From contig NZ_LT629802.1 of the NCBI RefSeq assembly GCF_900106045.1, forward strand, positions 2,914,001 to 2,978,000: DNA of 64,000 nucleotides. The letters are read 5' to 3'. The notes under the pieces were generated by a model. The model was not told the DNA's origin. It was given only the letters and a program-made list of their open reading frames with translations, and did no database searches. Source of the DNA: Pseudomonas mucidolens (GTDB lineage: Bacteria > Pseudomonadota > Gammaproteobacteria > Pseudomonadales > Pseudomonadaceae). A program made the position numbers and the translations under genes. Positions 1 through 8,659 of this stretch are shown piece after piece. Each line of letters opens with the position of its first letter. Positions within the stretch are counted from its first letter, which is position 1.

Positions 1-36
1 GTGGATACCGCTTACCTGTGCGAATACCGCGCCTAA
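1..36 (+). CDS. C-terminal end of an unidentified gene (partial)
   Basis: An open frame enters from the left edge and stops at TAA 34-36; the last residues read DTAYLCEYRA. It is followed at once by a bidirectional terminator, as expected for the 3' end of a plus-strand gene converging on the MOSC gene. Eleven codons are too few to name a product, and the frame could be chance. Confidence 0.45.
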   Translation: MDTAYLCEYRA

Positions 37-52
37 GCTTTTTGCGTTCAAA

Positions 53-87
53 AAAAAGCCCGTCTGCTGTGAGACGGGCTTTTTTCA
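53..87. terminator. bidirectional intrinsic terminator
   Basis: A 9-bp stem (AGCCCGTCT / AGACGGGCT, 57-65 and 72-80) is flanked by an A run on the left and a T run on the right, so it can stop transcription in both directions. It sits between the converging partial gene and the MOSC gene. Confidence 0.9.
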
Positions 88-99
88 TTGCGCGATCAG

Positions 100-906
100 C
101 TACTCCAGAATCGTCACCGGCATCCCGACCTCAAGGTGACCCGCCCCCTCGTTGACCAGGTTCTGGCCAAACAGAATGTCACCGTCCCGCTCACGGTAAG
201 TCTTGAGCGTGGTCAAGGGTTCACGGTCTTCACTGCGCGCTCCGGTTCGAGGATCAAGGGTGGTCAGAATGCAGCGCGAGCAGGGCTTGACCACGCGAAA
301 CTCGACATCACCGATCCGCACCCGCTTCCAGCTGTCTTCGGCAAACGCCTCACCACCTTCGACCACCAGGTTAGGGCGAAAGCGCAGCATTTCCATGGGG
401 CGGCCGATACGCTGCGACACGTCATCAAGGGAAGCCTGGCCGATGAGCAGCAAGGGGAAACCGTCGGCGAAAGCCACCTGATCATCATCCTTGCCATATC
501 CGGCTGCCGTGGCACGTGCGCGTTCCAGCGGGAGATGTACCAGGCGCGTGGGCTTGCCGATGAAATCACTGACCCAGGCTGCCGCGGCGTCGCCGGCGTC
601 GGGAACCCGAAAGGTGTCGCGCCAGAGGGTGACGCCACGCAATTGAGCCTCAACCCCGGGCAACGGCACATCCATTGCCGGAATGTCGGTGGCGCTCAAG
701 GTCAAGCCTCCGTCGGCGTTGCAGAGCGCAGACAACTGGCTCATCCGCGCCACCGCACGCTGACTCAGGAAACGCCCGCTGGCCTCGTCAACCAACATCC
801 AGCGTCGATCCCCATTCAGCCCGAGTTTATCCAGACCGATATGCTGCAAGGTTTCGCCCCTGCCAGACTTCAACGGGTACCGATACAACGCGCTAAGACG
901 CAGCAT
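100..906 (-). CDS. MOSC domain protein (YcbX-like)
   Basis: 268-residue protein starting MLRLSALYRYPLKSGRGE, the typical MOSC N-terminal beta-barrel start with a YPIKS-like motif. The C-terminal half carries the MOSC core, including VKPCSRCILTTLDPRTG with the conserved cysteine thought to take part in molybdenum cofactor chemistry. YcbX-type proteins use Moco to reduce N-hydroxylated compounds with an electron-transfer partner; many carry a C-terminal 2Fe-2S domain, which this shorter protein lacks. It lies about 5 kb from the moeA/moaB/mobA genes, which fits a Moco-dependent enzyme, though it is not co-transcribed with them. Confidence 0.85.
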   Translation of the reverse strand: MLRLSALYRYPLKSGRGETLQHIGLDKLGLNGDRRWMLVDEASGRFLSQRAVARMSQLSALCNADGGLTLSATDIPAMDVPLPGVEAQLRGVTLWRDTFRVPDAGDAAAAWVSDFIGKPTRLVHLPLERARATAAGYGKDDDQVAFADGFPLLLIGQASLDDVSQRIGRPMEMLRFRPNLVVEGGEAFAEDSWKRVRIGDVEFRVVKPCSRCILTTLDPRTGARSEDREPLTTLKTYRERDGDILFGQNLVNEGAGHLEVGMPVTILE

Positions 907-969
907 GAGCCTGCTTTCCTATGGGCAAAACCGTCACCCTATATGAGCCCGTGGAGAGAATCAAAAAGA

Positions 970-1905
970 TCAGGACGCCGCTTCATCCAGCATCAGGCGC
1001 TGACGCACCACATCCACCAGCTTGTCTGGCTGGAATTTGGAGAGGAAGTTGTCGCAGCCAACCTTTTTCACCATCGATTCGTTGAAGCTGCCCGACAACG
1101 AGGTATGCAGCACCACATACAGGCTACGCAGGCGCGGGTCGTTGCGGATCTCGGTGGTCAGGCGATAACCGTCCATCTCAGGCATTTCGGCATCGGTGAA
1201 AATCATCAACAGCTTGTCAGTCATCACCTGGCCGCTGTCTGCCCAACCTTTGAGCATATTCAAAGCCTTGAGGCCATCACTGGCGATGTGCATCTTCACC
1301 CCCAACTGGCCCAGCGTGTCGCGCAATTGCGACAGCGCCACATTGGAGTCATCCACCAGCAGCACTTCGCGCCCACGCGCACGTTCAAGCACGGGGTCGT
1401 CCAATTTTTCACGGGAAACCTTGGCGTTGTAGGGCACGATTTCCGCCAGGACTTTCTCCACGTCGATGATTTCCACCAACTGGTCGTCGACCTTACTGAT
1501 GGCGGTCAGGTAATGCTGGCGGCCAGCGCTGGTCGGCGGTGGCAGGATCGCTTCCCAGTTCATATTGACGATGCGATCGACGCCGCCCACCAGGAATGCC
1601 TGCACCGAACGGTTGTACTCAGTGACAATAATGGTGCTGCCAGGGCCGGGCACCAATGGCCGCATGCCGATGGCCTGGGACAGATCGATTACCGGCAACG
1701 TCTGGCCACGCAAATTGACCACTCCACAGACAAAGGGATGACGTTGCGGCATCAGCGTCAGCTTGGGTAATTGCAGGACTTCTTGCACCTTGAACACGTT
1801 GATTGCGAACAACTGGCGCCCGGCCAGGCGAAACATGAGGAGCTCCAGGCGATTCTCACCCACCAATTGCGTGCGTTGATCTACCGTGTCGAGAATGCCG
1901 GCCAT
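970..1905 (-). CDS. cheV: CheV-type chemotaxis coupling protein
   Basis: 311 residues with an N-terminal CheW-like domain (about 15-160; contains VVNLRGQTLPVIDL) and a C-terminal receiver domain (about 178-300) with the phospho-acceptor aspartate in TDAEMPEMDG and a conserved lysine in FLSKF. CheV links chemoreceptors to CheA and is tuned by phosphorylation of its receiver. The ATG at 1905 is supported by AGGAG seven bases upstream. It is monocistronic here; the next gene upstream is divergent. Pseudomonads usually carry several CheV paralogues, so the specific chemosensory partner cannot be told. Confidence 0.92.
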   Translation of the reverse strand: MAGILDTVDQRTQLVGENRLELLMFRLAGRQLFAINVFKVQEVLQLPKLTLMPQRHPFVCGVVNLRGQTLPVIDLSQAIGMRPLVPGPGSTIIVTEYNRSVQAFLVGGVDRIVNMNWEAILPPPTSAGRQHYLTAISKVDDQLVEIIDVEKVLAEIVPYNAKVSREKLDDPVLERARGREVLLVDDSNVALSQLRDTLGQLGVKMHIASDGLKALNMLKGWADSGQVMTDKLLMIFTDAEMPEMDGYRLTTEIRNDPRLRSLYVVLHTSLSGSFNESMVKKVGCDNFLSKFQPDKLVDVVRQRLMLDEAAS

Positions 1906-2442
1906 TAAAGACTCCTGATGCGCGAAAGAATTTTACTGCTCTATTAGGAAGGTTATCGGCGGCATTTGCCGGACCTTGATTCCCCCTAAAATGCCATGCA
2001 AATACATTGATGTCACACTGACATCATGGTTTACTGAACTCACTTCTGCCTTCGACCTCAAACACAGGGTCGCGACCCTGAATTCGCCACGAGGTTCCGC
2101 TTCGTAGGGGATTCCCTTAGACGCAATCAGGCCTAACCTGATATTCGCGATATCCAATAGCCATTAATGTGACGCCATTCTCATTGCAATGAATGGAGTC
2201 AGGCTTTTGTTTGCTATCGCAAGCCCACGGCCCATAGGCCTTCCAGGCACCCACGCCTTGGCAACCATCGTTAGTTCAACGGCCCCCAGGGACACACGTC
2301 GCTGCGCTGATCACCTCAATAAACGCACTACGAAAAAATCAGAAGAAAACTACAAATTCCGGTCATATTCCAACGGTAGCTTACAGCTCTTGCCCCCGTG
2401 TGATACCTCATCATCTGACCGTATGTTGTGGAGATTTTCCTG
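1906..2442. other. gene-poor intergenic region with a palindrome
   Basis: About 540 bases between cheV and the divergent small gene, with lower GC than its neighbours and no convincing coding frame. A 19-base palindrome (TGATGTCA, 3-base centre, TGACATCA) lies at 2008-2026 and is a candidate protein-binding site. The remainder presumably holds the divergent promoters. Confidence 0.5.
2008..2026. promoter_or_regulatory. 19-bp palindrome, candidate operator
   Basis: Perfect 8-base arms TGATGTCA and TGACATCA around CAC. The size and symmetry suit a dimeric winged-helix or GntR-like regulator, but no cognate regulator is evident nearby. It sits about 100 bases upstream of the cheV start. Confidence 0.4.
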
Positions 2443-2889
2443 ATGAACGACGGTAAAGAGTGGCAAGACACGCTTCCCGAATTCCTTCTGGAGGCTGAAA
2501 TGCTGCTGACCAAGTCTGAAGAATGCTTAAGTCACCTGCGCCAGTTCCGAAACGATAACGACGCCATCGACTGCTTGAAAGGCAGCCCGCTCAAGTTGGC
2601 GGAAAAAGCCGACGCCATGGCGTTGAGCGCCATCAGCACATTCCCACGGCGTCTCCTGAGTTTGTTCGGCAACGCCCAGAATCCCCTGCAGCTCCACGAT
2701 GAAGCCCTGAAGGTGTTACACGACTGCTTGAATCTGATGGCTTGGCAACTGGAATTGATCGACCCCAAGACCGGCAAACTCAGCCTCGATGAAAACGAAC
2801 AAACAGCATTGATTGCAACGGCAATCCAACAGATTCCCCAAATAGGCCTCGAGTCCCCCGCTCGACAAACGCTTTCACACACCGCCTGA
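2443..2889 (+). CDS. small protein resembling the CheA phosphotransfer (Hpt/P1) domain
   Basis: 148 residues if begun at ATG 2443, preferred because GGAG lies about nine bases upstream; an in-frame GTG at 2428 would add five residues. The order of helices looks like a CheA P1/Hpt domain: LPEFLLEAEMLL, then LKGSPLKLAEKADAMALSAI, then DEALKVLHDCLNLMAWQLELI. In CheA the motif is H-x-x-K-G; here the matching stretch reads D43-C-L-K-G, so the phosphorylatable histidine appears absent and the preceding helix is shorter. If real, it could be a non-catalytic decoy or scaffold. The family call is by eye only; expression is supported by the ribosome site and codon pattern. Confidence 0.6.
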   Translation: MNDGKEWQDTLPEFLLEAEMLLTKSEECLSHLRQFRNDNDAIDCLKGSPLKLAEKADAMALSAISTFPRRLLSLFGNAQNPLQLHDEALKVLHDCLNLMAWQLELIDPKTGKLSLDENEQTALIATAIQQIPQIGLESPARQTLSHTA

Positions 2890-3340
2890 CTCTTTTTCAA
2901 ATTTAGTTCGTCGATATCTGTAGATGTCGTCTTCGACGCTGCAGGTATCTGAAAACGACAACTAAATCCCCCATCAGTACGCCTCGAGAAAAATAAACGA
3001 TGGGTATGATCGGGCAATAACGACACAACACAAGATGAAACATATAAGTTATTCAGCGAAACGCTAACGGAACGCCTATGCAGCGGCCCTTGTTGATCCG
3101 TGAGACCGTTCGAGAACAGCACCGGGCGACCAATGGCAGTGGTTAGTGGTACTATCCCGCGCTTGGATCGCCGAACTTCATGATGCAAGAAAACATGAAA
3201 AGCACCTCGCGCGCCCATCGAACTCAACGCCATGTCGACCCGAATCGGATTATGCCCCGCACGTGTTTTCCAAACAGCGCCCGGCCGAACTTCGTGACGG
3301 GTCTTCTACCCGCAGCGAACATCCATTGGCTCCAACCGTT
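2890..3340. other. intergenic region before the sensor kinase
   Basis: About 450 bases with no gene that I can support. The kinase frame is open upstream of its chosen start, from 3146, but that part lacks a recognisable domain or ribosome site and is read as leader. Confidence 0.4.
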
Positions 3341-4234
3341 ATGCATGCCAGTCTCAAGTCCCTCATTGCAAGGTCCGTGTCCCGACGCAATGCACGCTGG
3401 ATGACGCTCGGCCTGTGTATCAGCTCGACCCTGGCCAGTCTGTGGACGTACGCACACTCCGCTCCGCTGCCAATCGCCGTGCTGATCCTCAACTTGACGG
3501 TTCTGGCCGCTATCGGCTTGCAACAGTGGCGTTCGCGCAAGGCCATCAAGTTCCAACCCCAGGAGTTGGCCGACCGGCTGCTGCAAGTCCAGGAAAACGA
3601 ACGCCACCGTCTCAGTCGCGAATTGCACGACGACATCGGCCAACTGCTGACCGCTGCCAAGCTGCAAAGCGACTGGCTCAAGCGCCGCTTGCCGGAAGAG
3701 CTTCGAGAACCCTGCGCCGTGTTGTGCAATACCTTGAACGAAACCCTGGCCAAGGTGCGAGACGTTTCCGCCATTCTCAATCCACGGCAACTGGCCAGCC
3801 TGGGTTTGGAGGCAAGTCTGCGGGCGCATCTGCTCAAGACGCTGGAACATACGTCAGTCCACTGGAGCCTGGAATGCCAGCAGCGGCTGAACGGAATTTC
3901 CGAAGAGACAGCCGTGGCGGCCTTTCGCATCACCCAGGAAGCAGTGACCAACATGCTGCGCCATGCGCAGGCGCGTAACCTGCTGGTACGCCTGCAACGC
4001 CAGCCCGAGGGCCTGTCGCTGTTTGTCAGCGATGACGGTGAAGGGTTTTCCCCTGCCGTCAATCCTGGCCGGGAAGGACAGCGGGGCATGGCCGGCATGG
4101 CCGAGCGGGTTGATCAACTGGGAGGCACGTTATCTGTCATTAGCCAACCGGGCAAAGGAACACGGATCGAAGCGCTTTTCCCCTGGGCTCCGCGCGTCCT
4201 CGAACGGGCCAATCCCCATAAGGTTCTAGAGTGA
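3341..4234 (+). CDS. NarX/UhpB-type sensor histidine kinase
   Basis: 297 residues from ATG 3341. Two hydrophobic segments near the N-terminus (about 20-37 and 45-62) anchor it in the membrane with almost no periplasmic loop. A HisKA_3 dimerisation domain follows with RHRLSRELHDDIGQLLTAAK, the histidine being the phosphorylation site, then an HATPase_c domain with EAVTNMLRHAQA (N box) and DDGEGF (G1 box). There is no extracellular sensor domain, so the signal is probably membrane-borne, intracellular or from a partner protein. It overlaps the following response regulator by four bases (GTGA), a clear two-component operon. The signal cannot be inferred. Confidence 0.9.
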   Translation: MHASLKSLIARSVSRRNARWMTLGLCISSTLASLWTYAHSAPLPIAVLILNLTVLAAIGLQQWRSRKAIKFQPQELADRLLQVQENERHRLSRELHDDIGQLLTAAKLQSDWLKRRLPEELREPCAVLCNTLNETLAKVRDVSAILNPRQLASLGLEASLRAHLLKTLEHTSVHWSLECQQRLNGISEETAVAAFRITQEAVTNMLRHAQARNLLVRLQRQPEGLSLFVSDDGEGFSPAVNPGREGQRGMAGMAERVDQLGGTLSVISQPGKGTRIEALFPWAPRVLERANPHKVLE

Positions 4235-4890
4235 TCTGCAACTTACTGCTGGTGGATGACCACATATTGATCCGGGCCGGGGTGCGCGCACTGGTCATGG
4301 ACCTTCCCGATTACGCAGTGATCGGCGAAGCCGATGACGGTGCGCAAGTACTGGAACAGTTCCGGACGCTGCAACCGGATATCGTGCTGCTGGACTTGTC
4401 GATGAAACATACCAGCGGCCTGGATGCCCTGCAGCAGCTCAAGCACGCCTATCCCAAAAGCAAAGTGTTGATCCTGTCGATGCACACCGACCCGGAACTG
4501 ATCATGCGCGCCCTGGAGTCAGGCGCCCATGGCTACCTGCTCAAGGACACCACCGCCAACGAGCTGGAGCACGCCTTGCAAGCGCTGCGCAATAACGAGC
4601 GCTATTTGAGCCCTGCGATCGCCCACACGGTCATCAGCCAGGCGCTGACCCGTAATCAAACCGAGATTATGCCGCCCGTGCATAACCACAACCTGACCGT
4701 GCGGCAGTTGGAAATCCTGCGGCTGATCGTGCGCGGCAAGTCCACCCGGGAGATCGCCAACGGCCTGGGCCTGAGCATCAAGACTGTGGAAGCCCATCGC
4801 TCGCAAATCATGAAACGCTTGCAGATCTTCGACATCGCAGGCCTGGTGTTGTTTGCCGTGCGCGAGCAGATCATCAGTCTGGACGACTAG
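4231..4890 (+). CDS. NarL/FixJ-family response regulator
   Basis: 219 residues from a GTG that overlaps the kinase stop. Receiver domain (about 1-120) with the acidic pair DD near residue 10, phospho-acceptor Asp in IVLLDLSMKHTSG and Lys in LLKDTT; C-terminal LuxR-type helix-turn-helix (about 150-212) with LTVRQLEILRLIVRGKSTREIA and KTVEAHRSQIMKRL. It is the obvious partner of the upstream kinase. The 3' end overlaps the convergent lipid kinase gene by 17 bases. Confidence 0.93.
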   Translation: MICNLLLVDDHILIRAGVRALVMDLPDYAVIGEADDGAQVLEQFRTLQPDIVLLDLSMKHTSGLDALQQLKHAYPKSKVLILSMHTDPELIMRALESGAHGYLLKDTTANELEHALQALRNNERYLSPAIAHTVISQALTRNQTEIMPPVHNHNLTVRQLEILRLIVRGKSTREIANGLGLSIKTVEAHRSQIMKRLQIFDIAGLVLFAVREQIISLDD

Positions 4891-5776
4891 CCAACAACGC
4901 TGAATCCACGGGCAGGTGGACGTTCAGTGCGCCGGGCAACACTTCAAAACGCAAGTCATTGCCGCTGAGTGGCTCGCCGTCGAGGTTGATATCGAGCCCT
5001 TCGGAGACCTTGATTTCAACCCAAGGCAACCGCGCGCGGACAAACAGGTTGTCCAGCCCCCAACCGTCAGTCATCAGGCTGCGCAGGGTGCCGACCACTT
5101 CCTGAGGCGCGGGCAGAATGCTGATATCCAGCAAGCCATCATTCGCCAGGGCGCCCGGACATAATTCATGACCACCGCCGGCCTGACGTCCATTGCCGAT
5201 ACCCAAGGCCAGCAGCTCGCCGCGCCAATGGAAATCCGGCCCCTGCAATTCGCCATAAGCCGCGTGCAATTCGCTGAAGCGGGACAAACCGGTAAACAGA
5301 TAAGCCGCCCCACCCAGCACCTTTTTCAATTCCTCGGACGTATTCGCGGTGACCTGACTGCCAAAACCGCCGGTCGCCATATTCAGAAAAACCTGCCCGC
5401 CGACCTGTCCCAGATCGATCGCACGCGCTGGCACATCCAGTAGCGCGAGCGCCTGATCAGGCTCCAGCGGCACACCGGCGGCACGTGCAAAGTCATTGGC
5501 GGTACCCAAGGGCATTAGCACCAGGCTGGCTTCGGTCTTGGCCAGGGCCATGGCTTCGGCCACATCGCGCAGGGTTCCGTCGCCGCCGCCGGCAATCAGT
5601 TGCGTATAACCGGCCTCAAGTGCCTCGCCCACCAAGCGGTGCGCATCGCCGCCCTCCCACGTCACCCGTACCGCAAGATCCCAACCCTGTTCGCGCTTGC
5701 CTTGCACGGCTGCCCGCACGTCCTCATTGAGGGCTTGCTTGCCGTGCAGAATCAACAATGCCTTGGGCTTGCTCAT
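4874..5776 (-). CDS. YegS-like lipid kinase (diacylglycerol kinase catalytic domain)
   Basis: 300 residues. The N-terminal nucleotide-binding part shows LIAGGGDGTLRDV, the GGDGT signature of diacylglycerol/sphingosine kinases, followed by PLGTANDFARA. The C-terminal beta-rich domain ends LNVHLP with a typical DGEPL motif. Family members phosphorylate lipids such as phosphatidylglycerol or diacylglycerol in the cytoplasm. AGGAG lies about nine bases before the ATG at 5776. The physiological substrate in pseudomonads is not established. Confidence 0.9.
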   Translation of the reverse strand: MSKPKALLILHGKQALNEDVRAAVQGKREQGWDLAVRVTWEGGDAHRLVGEALEAGYTQLIAGGGDGTLRDVAEAMALAKTEASLVLMPLGTANDFARAAGVPLEPDQALALLDVPARAIDLGQVGGQVFLNMATGGFGSQVTANTSEELKKVLGGAAYLFTGLSRFSELHAAYGELQGPDFHWRGELLALGIGNGRQAGGGHELCPGALANDGLLDISILPAPQEVVGTLRSLMTDGWGLDNLFVRARLPWVEIKVSEGLDINLDGEPLSGNDLRFEVLPGALNVHLPVDSALLASRPD

Positions 5777-5861
5777 GGGTGATGCTCCTGTCGTTTAAAG
5801 GGATCTGAGGAATGTTGACCTTCAAGATTGGGAAAAAAGCCATTGGCGACGAATTAATTCA

Positions 5862-7088
5862 TCAACCCAACACTTCGCTCAAAGGTATGAAGTTGACACG
5901 GTCCCCCTCCTTCAACGTCGTGCCTTCCAGCACTTCCACCAAGCCTTCGGCCCACGCGGCACTGCGCAACACGCCGGAGCTCTGATTGCGGTAGATAATG
6001 GCGCGCCCGTGCTCAAGGCGTCCGCGCAAATACTCACGACGATTGCCCGGTTTGGGCCAGGCAAACCCCACCGGCACTTCAAAGCGCAGCGGCTGCACCG
6101 CTTCGACGCCTTGGCGACGCAACAGATACGGCCGGGCCAGCAAGGCGAACGTCACCAGCGTGGAGGCCGGATTGCCCGGCAAGCCGATCACCGGCACGCC
6201 CTGGAAGTGACCGAATGTCAGGGGTTTGCCGGGCTTGATGGCCAGCTTCCACAACACCAGCTCGCCCTCCTCGCGCAGCGCCACACCGAGAAAGTCAGCC
6301 TCGCCTACCGAAACACCACCAGTGGACAAAATCAGGTCTACCGAATCCAACGCCGCCAACCGGGTACGAGTCTGCTGCAGATCGTCGGGTAAGATGCCAG
6401 CATCGATCACCTCACACCCGAGGCGCGCCAACCAACTGCACAGCAGGCGTCGATTACTGTTATAGATCTGCCCCGGGCCGAGTGGCAGGCCCGGCTCGAT
6501 CAGTTCGTCACCGGTAGACAACACCGCCACACGGACGCGTCGCACCACCTCCAGTTGATCGCACCCCAGGGAGGCGGCAAGGCCCAGCTCGATCGGGCCG
6601 AGTCGTGTACCGGCGGGCAAGACTTCTTCGCCCACCGTGGTTTCCTGGCCCTGTGGCCGGATGTTCTGCTCGACACGCAACGCTTGGGTAAAAACCACCC
6701 GCTGATCCGCCTGGACCTCGGCGTTTTCTTGCATCTCCACGCAATCGGCGCCCAGCGGCACCGGCGCGCCGGTGAAGATTCGCGCGCACGTGCCCGGCGA
6801 CAACGGCTCAGGTGCAGCACCGGCGAAAATCCGCTGGCTCACCACCAGTGGCTCGCCCGTCCAATCGGCCAAGCGCAACGCATAACCGTCCATGGCACTG
6901 TTGGGCCAGGGCGGCAGGTCGAGCGTGGAAATCAGTGCCTGGGCCAGGACGCGGCCATCGCATTCAGCCAGCGGCAAGCGTTCCCGCTCGCTGATCGGCG
7001 CCGCTGCGGCCATCGCCAGCAAGCGCTCAAGCGCTTCCTCCAGCGGCATCAGGGCGCCGCTCTTGCCGGGCTTATCCACGGGATTCAC
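5862..7088 (-). CDS. moeA: molybdopterin molybdenumtransferase MoeA
   Basis: 408 residues, the usual family length. Visible motifs are PPWPNSAMDGYALR near the N-terminus, RIFTGAPVPLGADCVEMQE, VAVLSTGDEL, YNSNRRLL, LSTGGVSVGEADF and KPGKPLTFG with VIGLPGNPAST. MoeA inserts molybdate into adenylylated molybdopterin. The frame begins at GTG 7088, inside the end of moaB (17-base overlap), so the two are translationally linked; no strong Shine-Dalgarno is visible and a start at ATG 7049 is possible. In P. aeruginosa PAO1 the same order is annotated moeA2/moaB2/mobA (from memory). Confidence 0.95.
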   Translation of the reverse strand: MNPVDKPGKSGALMPLEEALERLLAMAAAAPISERERLPLAECDGRVLAQALISTLDLPPWPNSAMDGYALRLADWTGEPLVVSQRIFAGAAPEPLSPGTCARIFTGAPVPLGADCVEMQENAEVQADQRVVFTQALRVEQNIRPQGQETTVGEEVLPAGTRLGPIELGLAASLGCDQLEVVRRVRVAVLSTGDELIEPGLPLGPGQIYNSNRRLLCSWLARLGCEVIDAGILPDDLQQTRTRLAALDSVDLILSTGGVSVGEADFLGVALREEGELVLWKLAIKPGKPLTFGHFQGVPVIGLPGNPASTLVTFALLARPYLLRRQGVEAVQPLRFEVPVGFAWPKPGNRREYLRGRLEHGRAIIYRNQSSGVLRSAAWAEGLVEVLEGTTLKEGDRVNFIPLSEVLG

Positions 7089-7611
7089 AGGGCGCGGCTT
7101 GCTTCAGATGCGCGACGAAATTGCACGGGCGATGACGCGCATCCAACTGTTCGGCGAGAATCCCGTCCCAACCGGTACGCACCGCATTGGTGGAGCCTGG
7201 CAGGCAGCACACCAGAGTGCCATTGGCCAACCCGGCCAACGCTCGCGACTGCACGGTGGAGGTGCCGATATCGGCCACCGAGATTTGCCGGAACAGCTCA
7301 CCAAAGCCATCCACGTGCTTGTCCAACAAACAACTCACGGCTTCCGGAGTGCTGTCGCGACCGGTGAAGCCGGTGCCGCCCGTGATCAACACCACCTGCA
7401 CCACCTCCTCGGCGATCCAGTGGGCGACTTGCGCGCGGATTTTATAGAGGTCATCTTTGAGCAACACCCGCTCGGCCAGACGGTGACCGGCAGCAAGCAG
7501 ACGGTCTACAAAGACCTGCCCGGAAGTATCGGTTTCCAGGGTGCGGGTATCGCTGACAGTCAGTACAGCGATATTCAGAGGTACGAAAGGCGCATCAGCC
7601 TTGGCTTTCAT
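7072..7611 (-). CDS. moaB: molybdenum cofactor biosynthesis protein MoaB
   Basis: 179 residues with the MogA/MoaB fold: [12 protein letters not shown] at the start, [19 protein letters not shown] (molybdopterin-binding TGGTG motif), and [17 protein letters not shown] near the end. MoaB/MogA-type proteins adenylylate molybdopterin before metal insertion by MoeA. First gene of the moaB-moeA operon, divergent from mobA with 76 bases between the two starts, which must hold both promoters. Confidence 0.95.
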   Translation of the reverse strand: MKAKADAPFVPLNIAVLTVSDTRTLETDTSGQVFVDRLLAAGHRLAERVLLKDDLYKIRAQVAHWIAEEVVQVVLITGGTGFTGRDSTPEAVSCLLDKHVDGFGELFRQISVADIGTSTVQSRALAGLANGTLVCCLPGSTNAVRTGWDGILAEQLDARHRPCNFVAHLKQAAPCESRG

Positions 7612-7687
7612 GGCTTGGTCCGGTTGTCGAAGAAACAGCCCGATGTTATATCACAGCCCCCTATTTCACTGCCGCAGCGGAGCCGTC

Positions 7688-8290
7688 ATGTCACTCGATT
7701 CTTCCCTCATTCCTTGCTCGATCCTGCTGCTGGCCGGCGGTCGTGGCCAGCGCATGGGCGGTCAAGACAAAGGCTTGCTTGACTGGCAAGGACAACCGCT
7801 GATTGCCTACCTGCATCGTCTGGTGCGGCCATTGACGGATGACTTGATCATCTCCTGCAACCGTAACCAGCCACAGTACGCCGCCTACGGCGATCGCCTG
7901 GTCAGCGATGACAGCCCCGACTTTCCGGGCCCGCTCGCCGGTATCCGGGCCGGGCTGGCAGCAGCTCGCCATGCACACTTGCTGGTGCTGCCCTGCGATG
8001 TGCCGCAAATCGACGCAGCGCTGTTGAACGCCATGCTCGAAAAAACCCGGCAACATCCACAGGTGCCCTTGATGCTGCGGCACGGTGACTTTTGGGAGCC
8101 CTTGCTCTGCGTCATTCCGACACAGCTTCGCGCGCGTGTTGAAATCGCCTGGCAGGCCGGAGAGCGCAGCCCGCGGCAGATCCTGTTGCAACTGGGCGCC
8201 CAGGCCCTGGTTTGCGCGGAAAATGATCCGCGCCTGGACAATTTCAACACACCAGAATTGTTGCACCCCCGGCCCAGCGTGTCAGAATGA
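7688..8290 (+). CDS. mobA: molybdenum cofactor guanylyltransferase MobA
   Basis: 200 residues from ATG 7688. N-terminal nucleotide-binding signature [19 protein letters not shown], and [16 protein letters not shown] and [11 protein letters not shown] further on, all typical of MobA. It links GMP to Mo-molybdopterin to make the bis-MGD cofactor used by DMSO-reductase-family enzymes such as nitrate reductase and formate dehydrogenase. Divergent from moaB-moeA. Confidence 0.95.
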   Translation: MSLDSSLIPCSILLLAGGRGQRMGGQDKGLLDWQGQPLIAYLHRLVRPLTDDLIISCNRNQPQYAAYGDRLVSDDSPDFPGPLAGIRAGLAAARHAHLLVLPCDVPQIDAALLNAMLEKTRQHPQVPLMLRHGDFWEPLLCVIPTQLRARVEIAWQAGERSPRQILLQLGAQALVCAENDPRLDNFNTPELLHPRPSVSE

Positions 8291-8370
8291 AGCTTGCACA
8301 AGGAACTTTGCCCGCGTTCCATACGTCACACGTTCGGTAATCAAAACAGAATTCTCTCGGAGACAGACTC

Positions 8371-8592
8371 ATGACCCAACGGACCATCGCCGCTTTCATG
8401 CTTGCACTGGGCCTCGCTACCCTTGCCGGTTGCGCCTCGCCAACAGTGATCACCCTGAATGACGGTCGCGAAATCCAGGCCGTCGATACCCCTCAGTTCA
8501 ACGAAGACTCCGGTTTCTACGAATTCGAACAACTTGATGGCAAGCGCACCCGGATCAACAAGGATCAGGTTCGCACCGTTAAGGACCTGTAA
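8371..8592 (+). CDS. YgdI/YgdR-type small lipoprotein
   Basis: 73 residues with a lipoprotein signal peptide ending at the lipobox LAGC (Cys about 21), followed by a single small SH3-like domain (VITLNDGREIQAVDTPQF ... KRTRINKDQVRTVKDL), the YgdI/YgdR (DUF903) pattern. Such proteins are tethered to the inner or outer membrane; their function is unknown. GGAG lies just upstream of the ATG (ctcggagacagactcATG). A strong terminator follows. Confidence 0.88.
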   Translation: MTQRTIAAFMLALGLATLAGCASPTVITLNDGREIQAVDTPQFNEDSGFYEFEQLDGKRTRINKDQVRTVKDL

Positions 8593-8603
8593 GTCTTGAT
8601 GCA

Positions 8604-8643
8604 GATACAACGAAGCCCGCTTTTTAGCGGGCTTCGTTGTATC
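8604..8643. terminator. 17-bp stem hairpin terminator
   Basis: Perfect 17-base arms (8604-8620 and 8627-8643) around TTTTTA. It lies between the converging lipoprotein gene and pseudouridine synthase gene. The stem is unusually long for a terminator and lacks a long T run beyond it, so it may act through its structure or be bidirectional. Confidence 0.8.
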
Positions 8644-8659
8644 TGGCGCCTGGAACCGA

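Noticed and set aside
88..1770. 560-codon open frame on the plus strand across the MOSC and cheV genes
   Set aside because: It is the antisense shadow of two clear minus-strand genes; its protein has no domain, has a random composition rich in His, Gln and Arg, and no ribosome site.
1933..2157. 74-codon minus-strand frame upstream of cheV
   Set aside because: No ribosome site, unusual composition and overlap with the palindrome; I read the region as regulatory.
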